From positions 65,540,839 to 65,604,838 of the forward strand of contig NC_073691.1 of assembly GCF_029784155.1 (NCBI RefSeq): a stretch of DNA of 64,000 nucleotides, given 5' to 3'. The notes beneath the pieces were generated by a model. That model saw nothing but the letters and a program-made list of their open reading frames with translations. It did not search any database and was not told the DNA's origin. This document shows, piece after piece, positions 44,101 through 49,992 of this stretch. The position numbers and the translations under genes are program-made. This stretch comes from Uranotaenia lowii (lineage: Eukaryota > Arthropoda > Insecta > Diptera > Culicidae). How positions within the stretch are numbered: the stretch's first letter is position 1; the number at the start of each line of letters is the position of its first letter.

Positions 44101-44829
44101 TGCGTCGGATCATATTGTCCCGAATGGCAGGGGAAGGTTAAACAAACTTTAAGTTATGTTAATTGAACATATACCTTTTGCTAAATACATCGAACAAGAT
44201 TTTTCTCATCATCTTTTGAATGAGATAAAAAAATGCAATATATCATAAGATTACTGAGATATGACTGAACAAAATTTGGATGTTTTTGAGGGGGTAATCA
44301 CAAACTTAAAGCCGGCAGTGTACATATGTATTGGCTTAACTTATTTACAAATCAGTAAACCACTCAATTTCCTTACAATCATCATACTTTATATGTATTA
44401 AATGGATATCCCATTTTTTAACACTTCAGGATCCCGAAGACGAAGATCTACCACTGAGACCAGAACTTTTCATCAACAACTTCCTGTCTGGGCTGAAGGA
44501 AGCCAAACGAAAGGGTGATCCTGCTGCAGAGCATACTGGATCAAAAGTAAATTGCACTTAATTTGAAGTTTCAAAATGTTTCATAAACTTTCCATATTAT
44601 TGTTATCTCATCCCAGGGTTCTGATCTCTTCGGGTTCATTGGCAACATCGTGTCCTCGATCGTTGGTGGGGTTACCAGTTTGGTGCTGAATGCTTCGCTC
44701 GGATCTTCCGGAGGATCTTCGCAAGGATCGGTGGATGCATCGGCTGCTCTTTCCGGCGGAAGCAGCAGTGGAAGTAGTGCCGCTAGCAATGACTGCCATA
44801 TGCCATGCAGCTCGGATAATACACTCTAG
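16709..44829 (+). CDS. secreted protein of unknown function, 8 exons (whole gene)
   Basis: Joined exons 16709-17155, 30755-31063, 31148-31405, 31472-31537, 31611-31685, 31771-31830, 44430-44546 and 44617-44829 give one continuous frame of 514 codons plus TAG. All seven junctions have GT...AG ends and are phase 0. The product starts with a signal peptide (MKFLTIVVFVLVIIES), then a charged helical region with N-glycosylation sequons (NSS, NAT, NVT). A basic helical part, an acidic linker (DDGEDEAEDD), several Gly/Ala/Leu hydrophobic blocks and a Ser/Gly-rich tail with CHMPC follow. I do not recognise the family. A secreted structural or lumenal protein is an inference from composition. Introns 1 (13.6 kb) and 6 (12.6 kb) are filled with transposons; the others are 66-85 nt. 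Confidence 0.85.
17160..17679. other. intron 1, start: nothing recognised
   Basis: AT-rich intron sequence before a MITE. No coding or RNA signal seen. Confidence 0.5.
17680..18509. mobile_element. TA-type MITE, GGGGTAAAAGTACG family
   Basis: Terminal repeats GAGTAAGGTGGGG... at 17680-17703 and the complement at 18486-18509 differ at one position in 24; TA lies at 17683-17684 and 18505-18506. Versions of GGGGTAAAAGTACG recur inside in both orientations at about 17708, 17935, 18268 and 18308. No transposase ORF. Confidence 0.78.
18510..19479. other. intron 1: nothing recognised
   Basis: AT-rich intron DNA with only chance ORFs. Confidence 0.45.
19480..19600 (-). mobile_element. tRNA-derived SINE
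   Basis: On the minus strand an A box (TTGAGTGGTTAGCGTG) is followed by a T-arm ATGGG-TTCAATT-CCCAT with a perfect 5-bp stem and 7-nt loop, including the B box GGTTCAATTCCC. The acceptor arms do not pair and non-tRNA sequence continues beyond, so this is a SINE head and not a functional tRNA. A Feilai-like mosquito SINE is possible but not shown. Confidence 0.65.
19601..20661. other. intron 1: no gene
   Basis: AT-rich. 20575-20635 carries a fragment (GGAAGGAGGGTT, GATATTTGTTCC) related to the dispersed repeat at 57287-57382 and 60998-61096. Confidence 0.4.
20662..20960. mobile_element. single-arm remnant of a foldback element
   Basis: Reads AACCCTCATGCG, then a palindrome-like GTTAATTTGACAC, then CGTTATATC, CAACCGAT and CCCGTTATTCA in the same order as one arm of the foldback at 28032-29746. 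No matching second arm was found. Confidence 0.55.
20961..21610. other. intron 1: nothing recognised
   Basis: AT-rich intron DNA ending at the target duplication of the LOA element. Confidence 0.45.
21690..25382 (-). CDS. ORF2: endonuclease, reverse transcriptase, RNase H
   Basis: 1,230 residues if begun at the ATG at 25382 (MSTLKCVQANLHHAVGAS). An in-frame ATG at 25472 lies inside ORF1 and is less likely. Order: APE-type endonuclease (residues about 1-230, with FIQEPWV, DANAHHTLWGS, LSDHRHI); RT (about 500-760, with FRPISLTS, FLDIEGAFDN, GCPQGGVLSPLLW and catalytic GFADDVVII near 670); RNase H (about 930-1060, with FTDGSKMDN, EVQAILE, FSDSQAALRAL and WVPGHCGILGNEEAD); then a Cys-His cluster (CRFCGFEKETAEHLLCNC, about 1150). 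The enzyme nicks the target and primes cDNA from it. No missing catalytic residue was seen. Confidence 0.95.
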   Translation of the reverse strand: MSTLKCVQANLHHAVGASSTLLRRFVSENLDLAFIQEPWVNKGKVQGLYTPNGKILYDERSAHPRAALLVNKRIKFTPFTEFIDGDITAIRMEIPTPKGKHTVSVASAYFPGDSTDIPPPMVVEFMRKCRAQNQQFLVCCDANAHHTLWGSTDINNRGESLLEFLSQNHVEICNEGNKPTFTTANRQEVLDLTLCTPLLLGKINNWEVSDEESLSDHRHITFDIVGGEIIRDIYRDPRNTNWDLYKHTLEVCKPLLDVKIRTTKQLEEASNSFTNKIIYAFEASCPLMERVSNRRVPWWNRQLEKLRKKTRRLFNKAKADSNWDDYRKSLTEYNKNIRKAKRSSWRHMCESVQSTPEAARLQKVLSKEHSNGLGQLKKNNGEFTTDPEETLQLLLSTHFPGSIEGIEIVDTPAGRPRRNVRREEALRKSRAIFKPSMVDWAISTFEPFKAAGEDGIIPIQIQQAKQMVTPALVEMFVASMTLCHIPTQWKKVRVIFIPKPGKKDKTQPKAFRPISLTSIILKIMEKILDEHIKSQYLSSSKLNNFQFAYKKGMSTVTALHTLTQKLEKTLEAKEIALASFLDIEGAFDNASHSSIETAMKRRGCHSAIVDWTSTMLINRTIYASLGGLTIKATPTKGCPQGGVLSPLLWSLIVDDLLNKLVSMGFEVIGFADDVVIIVRGKYENVLSNRMQSALNYALFWCREEGLNINPSKTTVIAFTTRRKIALKPLTLDGEVLNFESQVKYLDIILDSKLSWNPQIEHVIAKATIALWVCLKGVGKKWGLRPKIIHWIFTAIIRPKISYASLVWWTKTVQATARKKLAKLQRIATLAITGAMRSTSNEALNALLNILPLHQFIELEAERSALRLSKNKTLYEGDLTGHLKILKIFKINSLIVKNDDWMEPVFNLDIPYNVTINNRDVWESGGPAVPSGSIKFFTDGSKMDNRTGAGVFGPRLRISIPMGNWPTVFQAEVQAILECTLACLKRGYRYTSIYIFSDSQAALRALSTFTCYSKLVWECIVALRNLAIRNRVFLFWVPGHCGILGNEEADQLAREGSQGLLIGPEPFCGVSRSALNMELKNWESTTIVSNWRTAEGATQAKRFIEPSARLSKNMLNLSKHELSTYTGLLTGHCPTKQHLKRINIIQNDDCRFCGFEKETAEHLLCNCCALLKRRERVLGAKLISAQDIWLHISPKKVISYIFDIIPDWDKMLSQQSTVTSTHSAGEPDSIQ
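25379..27010 (-). CDS. ORF1: RNA-binding/structural protein of the LOA element
   Basis: 543 residues from the first ATG (27010, MYTNKQIQNN). The frame is open further upstream without an ATG. Order: an acidic N-terminus (ESDDDG), the LOA-typical LSGAAKRRLRKLMAKNVPYEEA block, a basic linker, a globular domain (SYSEVAG to about FVIYYGFGSSKIW) resembling the DUF4780 region of LOA ORF1 proteins, and a Gln/Ser/Pro-rich tail. No CCHC knuckles were seen. The stop overlaps the ORF2 start as ATGA, suggesting ORF2 is translated by termination and re-initiation. Confidence 0.88.
   Translation of the reverse strand: MYTNKQIQNNTSADCSSQPDNMEVTEGELERQLSNESFTGVPSISSSALDSPAEMNDESDDDGVNVTIKTAEMPKKDKNLDTRQLSGAAKRRLRKLMAKNVPYEEAMRLISTERNTPPAKNVKRARSGDNDGSNSVEKSRAKKARGPQAPARQPYESKQVRPQTNEGREGLHRAKRPMRPIEKIKGKSKQRPSYSEVAGSVRVGILAKDYPSTQLKTEQLKMVQQAIKRAVLGQRQEKLKPKFAQCSYKSGFMVVTCLDQATSDWLKQVTPSIKPWVGAELVAVGDNQIPRSEILKAHLPGAAEDDIGTIQATIESQNDELSTESWRFYDIHKKNEALEVVFTVDETSMKELEKRNFVIYYGFGSSKIWKITKRNPESRAVEGNTTDKAAQGPGQPKQGLVKDQSAKDQVQPTEGESISKGNTSATLDLKEPESKDQGQSMDQGQDSGTNEINENSPSKSNADCSPEGTRLLNMGPRLEQDQLKPGPSGMSSFKGKVTINKPANKKLSRNPSTWSKPKGGKPTCANGKKPVLCPTTTGKKPQK
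27149..27195 (-). other. 5'-terminal hairpin of the LOA element
   Basis: Perfect 14-bp arms (27149-27162 and 27182-27195, TACATCCTATCGTC) with a 19-nt loop lie exactly at the 5' boundary of the element, so its RNA would start with this stem-loop. Confidence 0.8.
27205..27604. other. intron 1: nothing recognised
   Basis: AT-rich spacer between the LINE and a mariner remnant. Confidence 0.45.
27608..27790 (+). pseudogene. N-terminal remnant of a mariner/Tc1 transposase
   Basis: One frame with two stops reads KLAKTEEVSIGAV, NTIRKYG, then KSGRKTDPVDKTLVRNI. This resembles the linker between the paired helix-turn-helix domains of Tc1/mariner transposases. The catalytic domain and termini are absent. 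Confidence 0.6.
28032..29746. mobile_element. foldback element with long inverted arms
   Basis: The ends are TAACCCTCATCCGCATTAG and its exact complement (28032-28050 and 29728-29746). Inside them two diverged arms of about 600 bp (roughly 28065-28650 and 29000-29500) are complementary over most of their length. In the centre a less AT-rich hairpin pairs GTTTGCTCTCCTCG...GGTACGGTGGG (from about 28840) with its complement (to about 29002). TA is present at both outer edges, but the target duplication is ambiguous. No transposase ORF. Confidence 0.8.
29747..30754. other. intron 1, end: no gene
   Basis: AT-rich. It ends in the branch/polypyrimidine and acceptor sequence CCAACTTTTTAG of exon 2. 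The open frame starting at 30661 crosses the acceptor in the wrong frame and is not a gene. Confidence 0.5.
30755..31063 (+). CDS. exon 2 (103 aa): basic helical domain
   Basis: Begins after CTTTTTAG with REKQSSHLPLLRKNPG and ends at VVQNDLE|GTATTA. It is rich in Arg, Lys and Gln with a heptad-like pattern (SSKVKETVQYLERHD, GRQQLQQLDGMAVKRL), suggesting helices or a short coiled coil. Both ends are phase 0. It contains no hydrophobic segment long enough to span a membrane. Confidence 0.82.
31148..31405 (+). CDS. exon 3 (86 aa): acidic linker and first Gly-hydrophobic blocks
   Basis: After TTGTTCAAG it reads NHIDSLFRRRQDDGEDEAEDD, then Ser/Glu-rich sequence, then GGLVGLIAGLSGG and GALVGAISAAVTNLFG. 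It ends at a consensus GTAAGT donor. The switch from very acidic to very hydrophobic within one exon is striking. Confidence 0.85.
31472..31537 (+). CDS. exon 4 (22 aa), micro-exon
   Basis: PDGLDIPGLLGTGTGLIAGL then LG, between TATATTCCAG and GGT|GTAAGT. A complete Gly-Leu hydrophobic unit, 66 nt, phase 0 on both sides. Confidence 0.82.
31611..31685 (+). CDS. exon 5 (25 aa), micro-exon
   Basis: GDENFGKVLGSYVGIAIEGF then SGGGA, between TATTTCTTAG and GCT|GTGAGT. 75 nt, phase 0 on both sides. Confidence 0.82.
31771..31830 (+). CDS. exon 6 (20 aa), micro-exon
   Basis: DNNGAFFGNFLGAVIAALSS, between CTTTCTTCTAG and TCT|GTAAGT. 60 nt, phase 0 on both sides. Confidence 0.82.
31831..32560. other. 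intron 6, start: nothing recognised
   Basis: AT-rich intron DNA before a MITE. Confidence 0.45.
32561..33434. mobile_element. TA-type MITE, GCGCC-rich family
   Basis: Starts GGGGAAAAGTTCATATAACG and ends with the imperfect complement (...GGCGCATAATAGGGC, TTCCCC), with TA at 32559-32560 and 33435-33436. Motifs like AACGC(G)CC recur at about 32577, 32600 and 32935. It includes a 20-bp tandem repeat (CGGCGCGTATTGAATACACA, about 33172-33232, 2.5 copies). No transposase ORF. Confidence 0.7.
33747..35408. mobile_element. non-autonomous hAT element
   Basis: TIRs CATGGCCGTAGGAA (33747-33760) and the complement of CAGGGCCGTAGGAA (35395-35408), one mismatch, are flanked by the exact 8-bp duplication CTAACAGC (33739-33746 and 35409-35416). 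Just inside the left end lies an 18-G homopolymer (33762-33779) followed by 8 C. The 1.66-kb interior is AT-rich with no transposase. A partial relative starts at 58388. Confidence 0.9.
35417..37084. other. intron 6: no gene
   Basis: Intron DNA. 35800-36010 has five copies of CAATTGCTT/AAGCAATTG-type palindromes. 36785-36900 is copy B of the dispersed repeat seen at 1225-1350. No coding signal. Confidence 0.4.
37085..37402 (-). pseudogene. C-terminal remnant of an RTE-type LINE
   Basis: Minus-strand frame NWISNEELHRRCHQRALEIE, QERKWRWIGHTLRKDE, then, after a stop, QIRTVDENLDWDQVK and LAPDRKQWRYF. These are the hallmark C-terminal motifs of RTE-clade ORF2. One in-frame stop lies near 37226. 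The endonuclease, RT and 3' tail are absent. Confidence 0.8.
37403..38115. other. intron 6: nothing recognised
   Basis: No repeat boundary or ORF with coding character. Confidence 0.4.
38116..38470. mobile_element. truncated MITE, CGTCGCACAGTGG family
   Basis: The left terminus CGTCGCACAGTGGGCAGAAT matches the ends of the element at 51331-53812. The opposite terminus is not found downstream, so the copy is truncated. The end coordinate is a guess. Confidence 0.5.
38471..39197. other. intron 6: nothing recognised
   Basis: Possibly interior of the truncated MITE. No coding signal. Confidence 0.4.
39200..40174. mobile_element. TA-type MITE, GGATCAAGTATCCCC family
   Basis: Ends GGGGAGAATGAGAATACTTG and the complement of GGGGAGAGTGGGGATACTTG (left 39200, right 40174), flanked by TA (39198-39199 and 40175-40176). 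The motif GATCAAGT (or ATTGATCCCC) recurs inside at about 39229, 39586, 39607, 39940 and 39959 in both orientations. No transposase ORF. Confidence 0.8.
40177..42261. other. intron 6: no gene
   Basis: AT-rich intron DNA with only chance ORFs. The phrase AAACTTTTGGTC occurs twice (about 42014 and 42057) around CATAGTGAGGGG. Confidence 0.4.
42262..44148. mobile_element. foldback element with a SINE in its loop
   Basis: TTAACCTTCC at the left matches the complement of GGAAGGTTAA at the right. Diverged arms (about 42262-42806 and 43446-44148) pair over several blocks, for example GAAATTGTAAAAAATAAATC with its complement near 43690 and CTCAAATATTACTGTTA with its complement near 43470. The right end has two palindrome-like GGGTCATATTGACCC / GGATCATATTGTCCC units. 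A tRNA-derived SINE and a GC-richer block (43090-43210) fill the loop. Confidence 0.65.
42815..43020 (+). mobile_element. tRNA-derived SINE
   Basis: A box TATAGCTCAGTTGGC (about 42823-42837) and B box GAGTTCGAGCCC (about 42868-42879) have tRNA-like spacing. They are followed by a SINE body (CGATCCGCCAACTGTGCAAC) ending near an A-rich tract. It lies in the loop of the foldback element. Confidence 0.72.
44149..44429. other. intron 6, end
   Basis: AT-rich sequence ending in the acceptor TAACACTTCAG of exon 7. Confidence 0.5.
44430..44546 (+). CDS. exon 7 (39 aa): acidic/basic linker
   Basis: DPEDEDLPLRPELFINNFLS, GLKEAKRKGDPAAEHTGSK, then the donor AAA|GTAAAT. Phase 0 on both sides. Acidic at its start and basic at its end, unlike the hydrophobic micro-exons before it. 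Confidence 0.83.
44617..44829 (+). CDS. exon 8 (70 aa): last hydrophobic block and Ser/Gly tail, stop
   Basis: After CATCCCAG: GSDLFGFIGNIVSSIVGGVT, a Val/Gly/Ile-rich stretch with an NAS sequon, then a low-complexity Ser/Gly region. It ends NDCHMPCSSDNTL with TAG at 44827-44829. The two Cys may form a disulphide (inference). Confidence 0.83.
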   Translation, partial: GSDLFGFIGNIVSSIVGGVTSLVLNASLGSSGGSSQGSVDASAALSGGSSSGSSAASNDCHMPCSSDNTL

Positions 44830-45030
44830 TACCTGTCTAGTATCATTCTTCACACAGTCGATCATGATCATCATTATTGTAGTGCCATTGCCATTGGCAA
44901 ATTCATCAATATGTTTTCTTTTTGTGCTTTTCATTCATCTTCATCTCTTCGTTTCCACCTAGGTTAAACCAATCTAGAGCTAGATGAAAATGTTTTTTCA
45001 TCAATTATATCTCCTAACACTCAATTACTC

Positions 45031-45036
45031 AATAAA
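45031..45036 (+). terminator. poly(A) signal of the host gene
   Basis: AATAAA about 200 nt after the stop, followed by a GT-rich stretch (TTTGTGTTTGTTATTGGTG, about 45059-45077). This is the normal arrangement for cleavage near 45050. Confidence 0.7.
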
Positions 45037-45079
45037 ATACCAATGTTCCATCCGATCGGTTTGTGTTTGTTATTGGTGT

Positions 45080-45784
45080 TTGAACAGAATTGTTTTGGTA
45101 TTGAAAACCGGCAGGTGATTGACGTCAAATCACTGGGGCGTCGTTAAGAGCAGCCGAATGTGAAAGTCAAGGTAAATGATTCGTTATATTTTTTAAGGTT
45201 TTTTTTTATTTGAAAACTGTTAAGGTTACAATTTCACTTAAATCATCAACTAATTTGAAAAAAAAAAATCTAAACCGTTAAAAATCGAACCGAAGTTTCC
45301 GTAGTTTATTTGTTTTCAATGAAAATCGTCAACGGTCCATCTCAAAAACTAGCCAATGCAAATCATATGTAAGAAACGAAGTTTCGGAAGCCGAACGGCC
45401 ATAATGGAGATGTAGAACTCCAGCAAATGTTTGCCCATTATAATAAGCTCATAATTGGACGTGGTGCAAATTGATCTCACCTTACCTGGCCGGAGAGGCA
45501 TTAGCCATATTATAAAATATTAATTGGAACCTTACTTGGCCGTCGCCACAAAAGACCAAGTAAAATTGATGTACCAAACTCCTTAAACGGCTTGAGTGAT
45601 CATGAGATGAAGCGTAACAACGGTCATTAGGGGGTTTTTTTTTGTCAATATGTGGTGCTGAAGGTTGGGAAGGATTTTGAATGAATTTATGTATATACCG
45701 TCAAACGAGGAATTGATATGATCGATTCATGGTGGATGGTTATCATAGAATAATAACAAATTGATGATTACATAGCTTTTAACA
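45080..45784. other. 3' flank, no gene recognised
   Basis: Includes less AT-rich DNA at 45360-45620 with no ORF of coding character. It may be unique host sequence. Confidence 0.4.
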
Positions 45785-46133
45785 TAAGCTTGACAGATTG
45801 CCTGGATTTATCCGGGTTTGCCCGAATATTTGATGCAAAATTTCGAGAAAGTCCTGGTCCGGCCCGGTTGCCCGGATATCGTAAAAAAGTCCGGTTATTG
45901 CCCGGATTTTTTCACAATTTTCACAAAAAAACCAAAAAAAAATCAAAGCTTTTGAGTAAGTTTCATCAAAATCGATTAACGGTATGGAAGTTTTTAACGG
46001 TTGTTTCAAATAATTTCGCTGATTTACTTTTATAAACCTTTAAATTTTTAAGTGTTCCAAAATCTTTTTGGAAGTCTGCAATTACATTAATAAAATATTA
46101 ATTTCATTTTTTGCGTTTTTTTTTTGTTTTAAT
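45785..46133. repeat. CCGG-rich dispersed repeat, interrupted by the hAT element
   Basis: Repeats of GCCCGGAT and CCGGGTTTGCCCG at 45797-45920. The sequence resumes after the hAT element at 51283, and a related GCCCGGATTTTGCCAGG lies at 55190-55212. Family unknown. Confidence 0.45.
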
Positions 46134-46288
46134 CAGGGCCGGATTAAGACCTCGGGGGGCCCGGGGCAAATTTAGCCGGGGGGCCCCTTCTATAGTCAGG
46201 TTTTTTTACCATTTCAAATAATTAGAGAAAATCCAATAAAACGAAATACAAAGTAATCATTTAAAGAAAATGTTTTATTTATAACAAA

Positions 46289-48214
46289 CTATATAACAGG
46301 ATAACAAAGGTTTTGTTTTCTGGATTTTGCATCTGCAAACAGTTCTATAACATCATTAAAATCAATTTCCCTCAGTATTTCACTTTCAATGCTCAGCAAT
46401 GCTAAAGCACTCAAACGTTCATCCGTAGTGGCAGTTCGAAGCCTATTTTTGATTATGGCTAGCTTACTAAAGCTACGTTCTCCGGAGCAATTTGTCATCA
46501 TCATGCTAAGATATATTCGGAGAGCAACATTCACGTTTGGGAAAGTATCTGCCAAATCTAAATCATGTATGCATAACGCCTGTTCCGCTGGTGTTAAACA
46601 CGATCTCGCTTTAGCGAACTCAGCAAACTGGATCATTTCGTCTTGGAGATAGTTATTCAAATCGTTCGGATAAAAACTAATAAGTTCTTCAGCCTCAGAG
46701 CGTATTTCAGTTTCGGTTAAAGAGCAAAGGTTTATCAAAGCTGAAAACCTCTTGTAGACAATTTGGTAAGCGTCGCGTCTTTTTTTCAAAGCTTGTTGGA
46801 TGTTGTTCAAGAGCGCCAAAAAGACATCATTTCTAAATCTTTCTTCCGAAACTGTTGTATCAGCGGCACCAGTAAACTTTCTAGATTGCTTATCATTATA
46901 TTTTTTTTCACCAACCAACTGCATTGCTTTAAGCTCCAGCTCTTCGAATCTTGCTTGTAGAGAATTCAAAAACACGTCAAGAGAATCGTATATGTTGACA
47001 ATTTTCAACAAATCCACGTTTGATCCCTGAAGCGCCTTGCATGAGAGATTAAATCGAACGAGAATTTTTGCCCAAATTTCGGTTAGTAAAGCGTTCTCGA
47101 AATCGTCCATTTTATTAGCTAGACACATTGCTTCGTGTCGAACTAACGGGGCCTTATCTTCGGTGTTTTCGAGAATCCTTAGCGCTGTTTGAATTTTTTC
47201 ATATCCTTGGTGAAGAGCTTCGACAGCATCGGCACGAGCAGACCAGCGCGTGTCAGACAAAGATTTTAATGTCAATTGTTTTTCGTTGTTAAATGTGCTC
47301 AAAAAAATTTGCCAGCGATCAGTCGAATTAGCAAAAAATGCGTACAATCTCTGGATGAAACTGAAGAACTTAACTACTGCAGAACATGAGCTTGCGGCCG
47401 ATTCACCTACCAAGTTTAATGAGTGGGCTGCACATGGGATAAACGTTGCCAGATGGTTTATATCCAATAATCTCGCTTGCATTCCGGAGTATTTTCCAGC
47501 CATATTGTGAGCATTGTCATAAGATTGACCTCTACAATTTGCAAAATCGATATTTTCAGTTTTTAGATAGTTCAGCAAAGCATTTGAAAGGTCCGCAGCC
47601 TTATGCGAGCCGGGTTGCAAAAATATTAGGAATCTTTCAATCGGTTTACCAAACAAAACGTAACGAATAATCACTGTTAGCTGATCAGTGTGACCTAAGT
47701 CAGGAGTTGAATCCACTGACACCGAAAAATATTTGGCGGCTTTGATTTCCTCATTTATTCTCTGTTTAACTTCGTTGGACATGATCTGGATCAATTCCTC
47801 GTATATCGTAGACGATAAATAAGATTGCTTTCCTTTTCCTGGATTAGCGTGATTTTGCAAATGTTCTGCCAGAAAAGGGTCAAATTTAGCCAAAAGTTCG
47901 ATAATTCCTAAAAAATTTCCATTTCTTGCAGATCCCACTATTTCGTCATTTCCTCTAAAAGCCAAGCCTCTTTCGGCTAAAAAACGAACGACTTCAACAA
48001 CCCTACGTAAAACTTTCTGCCAGTACTTTCTTGTTTCTTCCATATCTTTTTCAAGCTTCAAATCCACTTGACATGATTCAGTGCATCGACAATTGAATTT
48101 CAACACCGATTGTCGATGCTCATCACTGCGTTCATGAGATTTGAGTTTATCTTCAGCTTTTTTCCAATTACTAAATCCATTCTCTGACGAAAAGACTGAT
48201 TTTGTACTCACCAT
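46289..48214 (-). pseudogene. hAT transposase, main part of exon 2 (ZMYM1/DUF4371-like)
   Basis: 641 codons remain open, but the N-terminal part lies beyond an insertion, so the gene is disrupted. The frame begins in the second half of a TTF-type zinc finger (GFSNWKKAEDKLKSHERSDEH). It continues through a DUF4371-like RNase-H-fold region (YFSVSVDSTPDLGHTDQLT, about residue 165, with the first Asp; CRGQSYDNAHNMAGKYSGMQ, about 230; FIPCAAHSLNLVGESA, about 260). It ends in the hAT dimerisation block (MMTNCSGERSFSKLAIIKNR, about 580). No internal stop. Confidence 0.88.
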
Positions 48215-48232
48215 TAAGACACAGTAAAAGCA

Positions 48233-49343
48233 GTATGCATTGAGCAGCCGTCGCGTACGGTTCGGTTGTTTTTATATCCGTTCGTGAGTTGGTTGATTTC
48301 TTTTGTGGTGATGTGAATATGTCAAGGAATAGTTCTCAATCGGGCTGCTTACCAATTTGTGACATTGTGAAAATGGTAACAACATGAAGAGTGCATATTA
48401 GTTGGCTGTGGAAAAAAATTTAGGGCTTCCAGCGAAACAAAAATCTGGCTTTGTTTTCGTGAATATTGGATTCTGCCCCGGCATCGGTATGCGTTAAATA
48501 AAAACCACAGCCTACTTTGGTGCAATGGTCCGAAAATATAAAATCGATAAATATTGATGGCATGGCATGCGGTTCGTACTGGCCAGAATTATTCAAATTG
48601 GAGATCATGTGCGTAGTTTTTTTTAACAATAACGCATAAGTATGTAGTACAATGAATTCAAGTGTAAAAGCGATATTTTGGTCAATTATGGCGTCGAACA
48701 GTAGAGGTCTCGAAAATGAGTGGACCGACGGTTTATTAGTGGAGGTGTATGCTTTCAATATAGCATGAATATGTGAATATCAAAAATGTTAGTGTGAAAA
48801 ACGTGCATGGCGAGTGACAACGAAAATATTGATGATGGATATCCAGACAAGAGTACACGGAAGTATTGGTGAGATCGTTTCATATTTACGTCGTCTTCTC
48901 ATATTCGGTACAGAAACATAGCTGTGCAATAAATTGGTACACCTGATTATCAATTCACAACTGTATCCTTTTTAAACAATACTATATTTTTATATTCATT
49001 ATTTTTGTGTACCATTTTTAATAATTTGTTTTCACTCATTACTTATGTTATATTATAATTTACTATCGTTTATTATATCAACATATTATCTCTAAAAACT
49101 ACGTAATTTTCCAAATTTTCAAGATCTGTGCTACATATTTAGAAGGAATGCATCTGGGGATAATCCAATGAAATTATTGCAAGCGGCACGGGTAGCCGGC
49201 CATTGTAGGTTTCTGAGGGTTGGATGCGTTCTTTCGACGAACCATCGGACCGTGGAAGCCCTAGAAGAAATTCGAAGGCCAAGCCACACAGACATAGGCA
49301 GGACCTTGCTACCGATGGGGGAACCATACATACATACATACAT
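48233..49343 (+). mobile_element. 1.1-kb insertion in the hAT gene with 23-bp duplication
   Basis: The 23-bp sequence ACCATTAAGACACAGTAAAA plus GCA occurs at 48210-48232 and 49344-49366. In the hAT frame the two copies encode the same residues (YCFYCVLM), so one is a target duplication. The insert ends in an ATAC microsatellite, as retroposed copies often do. At 48807 it contains MASDNENIDDGYPDKSTRKY before a donor-like G|GTGAGA (48869), a possible exon. No RT or transposase was recognised. Confidence 0.65.
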
Positions 49344-49345
49344 AC

Positions 49346-49608
49346 CATTAAGACACAGTAAAAGCAATACACACTACCCTTAGATTTGCTGTAGATTAGC
49401 CACTTCCGCAGGTGAAGTTCTCCATTATCGTGCTTCAAGTAAAACATAGAGCTGTTAAAGAACCGGTTGTACGAAGTTTCACCTATCTTGAAAACGCGTT
49501 TTGATTCTGGATAGAGATCGGCTTCATTTTTATTGTTGTTGCATATTTCCTTCCGGATTGACCAGAAGGTCAAATGTTTATCCCGAACAGGAAACCACGT
49601 TGCTGGAT
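49346..49608 (-). pseudogene. hAT transposase, start of exon 2
   Basis: After the acceptor TTTCAAATAG (49610-49609) the frame reads ATWFPVRDKHLTFWSIRKEI and ends KWLIYSKSKGSVYCFYCVLM at the insertion. This is the first half of the TTF-type zinc finger with its CxxC pair. Its His pair lies on the far side of the insertion. The junction with exon 1 is phase 1 (GAA G|AT). Confidence 0.8.
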
Positions 49609-49670
49609 CTATTTGAAATCAAAGCATAAAATCAGACTTCAGTGATAAAGAGATTTACCAGAATGATTAC

Positions 49671-49992
49671 CTTCAAAGTTAAAATGTTCATCCATAGAAT
49701 CTTCAATAGTGTCCCGTTTTTCATGTATATAAACATTTTCGGATGTTGACGGAAATTCATCAGATTTGCTAGATGTACTTTCAATTTCAGGTGCTATTTG
49801 AAGGGATGTGTTGGATTGTTGAATTTCCTGTGAGGTACTAGGAGCCACATCTTCCGGTTTAGTGGAATCCAAAGGATTAGCAAAATAAGTAGTTATTGAA
49901 ATTGTTTTCGAAACAACTTTCGCCAGTCTTTCATCGCGTTCTCTGGCGATTTTACGCTTTAAAGCTCCGGAAAGAAGATTTTTACGCGGCAT
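49671..49992 (-). pseudogene. hAT transposase, exon 1
   Basis: 107 codons from the ATG at 49992: MPRKNLLSGALKRKIARERD, the basic start typical of ZMYM1-like hAT transposases, probably a nuclear-localisation region. A low-complexity Ser/Thr/Glu segment follows. It ends at donor GAAG|GTAATC; the intron is 62 nt. This exon is undamaged, but the gene as a whole is not. Confidence 0.8.

Noticed and set aside
8888..45133. Shared 14-mer GTGATTTGACGTCA (CRE-like) at 8888 and, inverted, at 45120
   Set aside because: Exact 14-base matches of this kind are expected by chance in 64 kb counted on both strands. No surrounding similarity.
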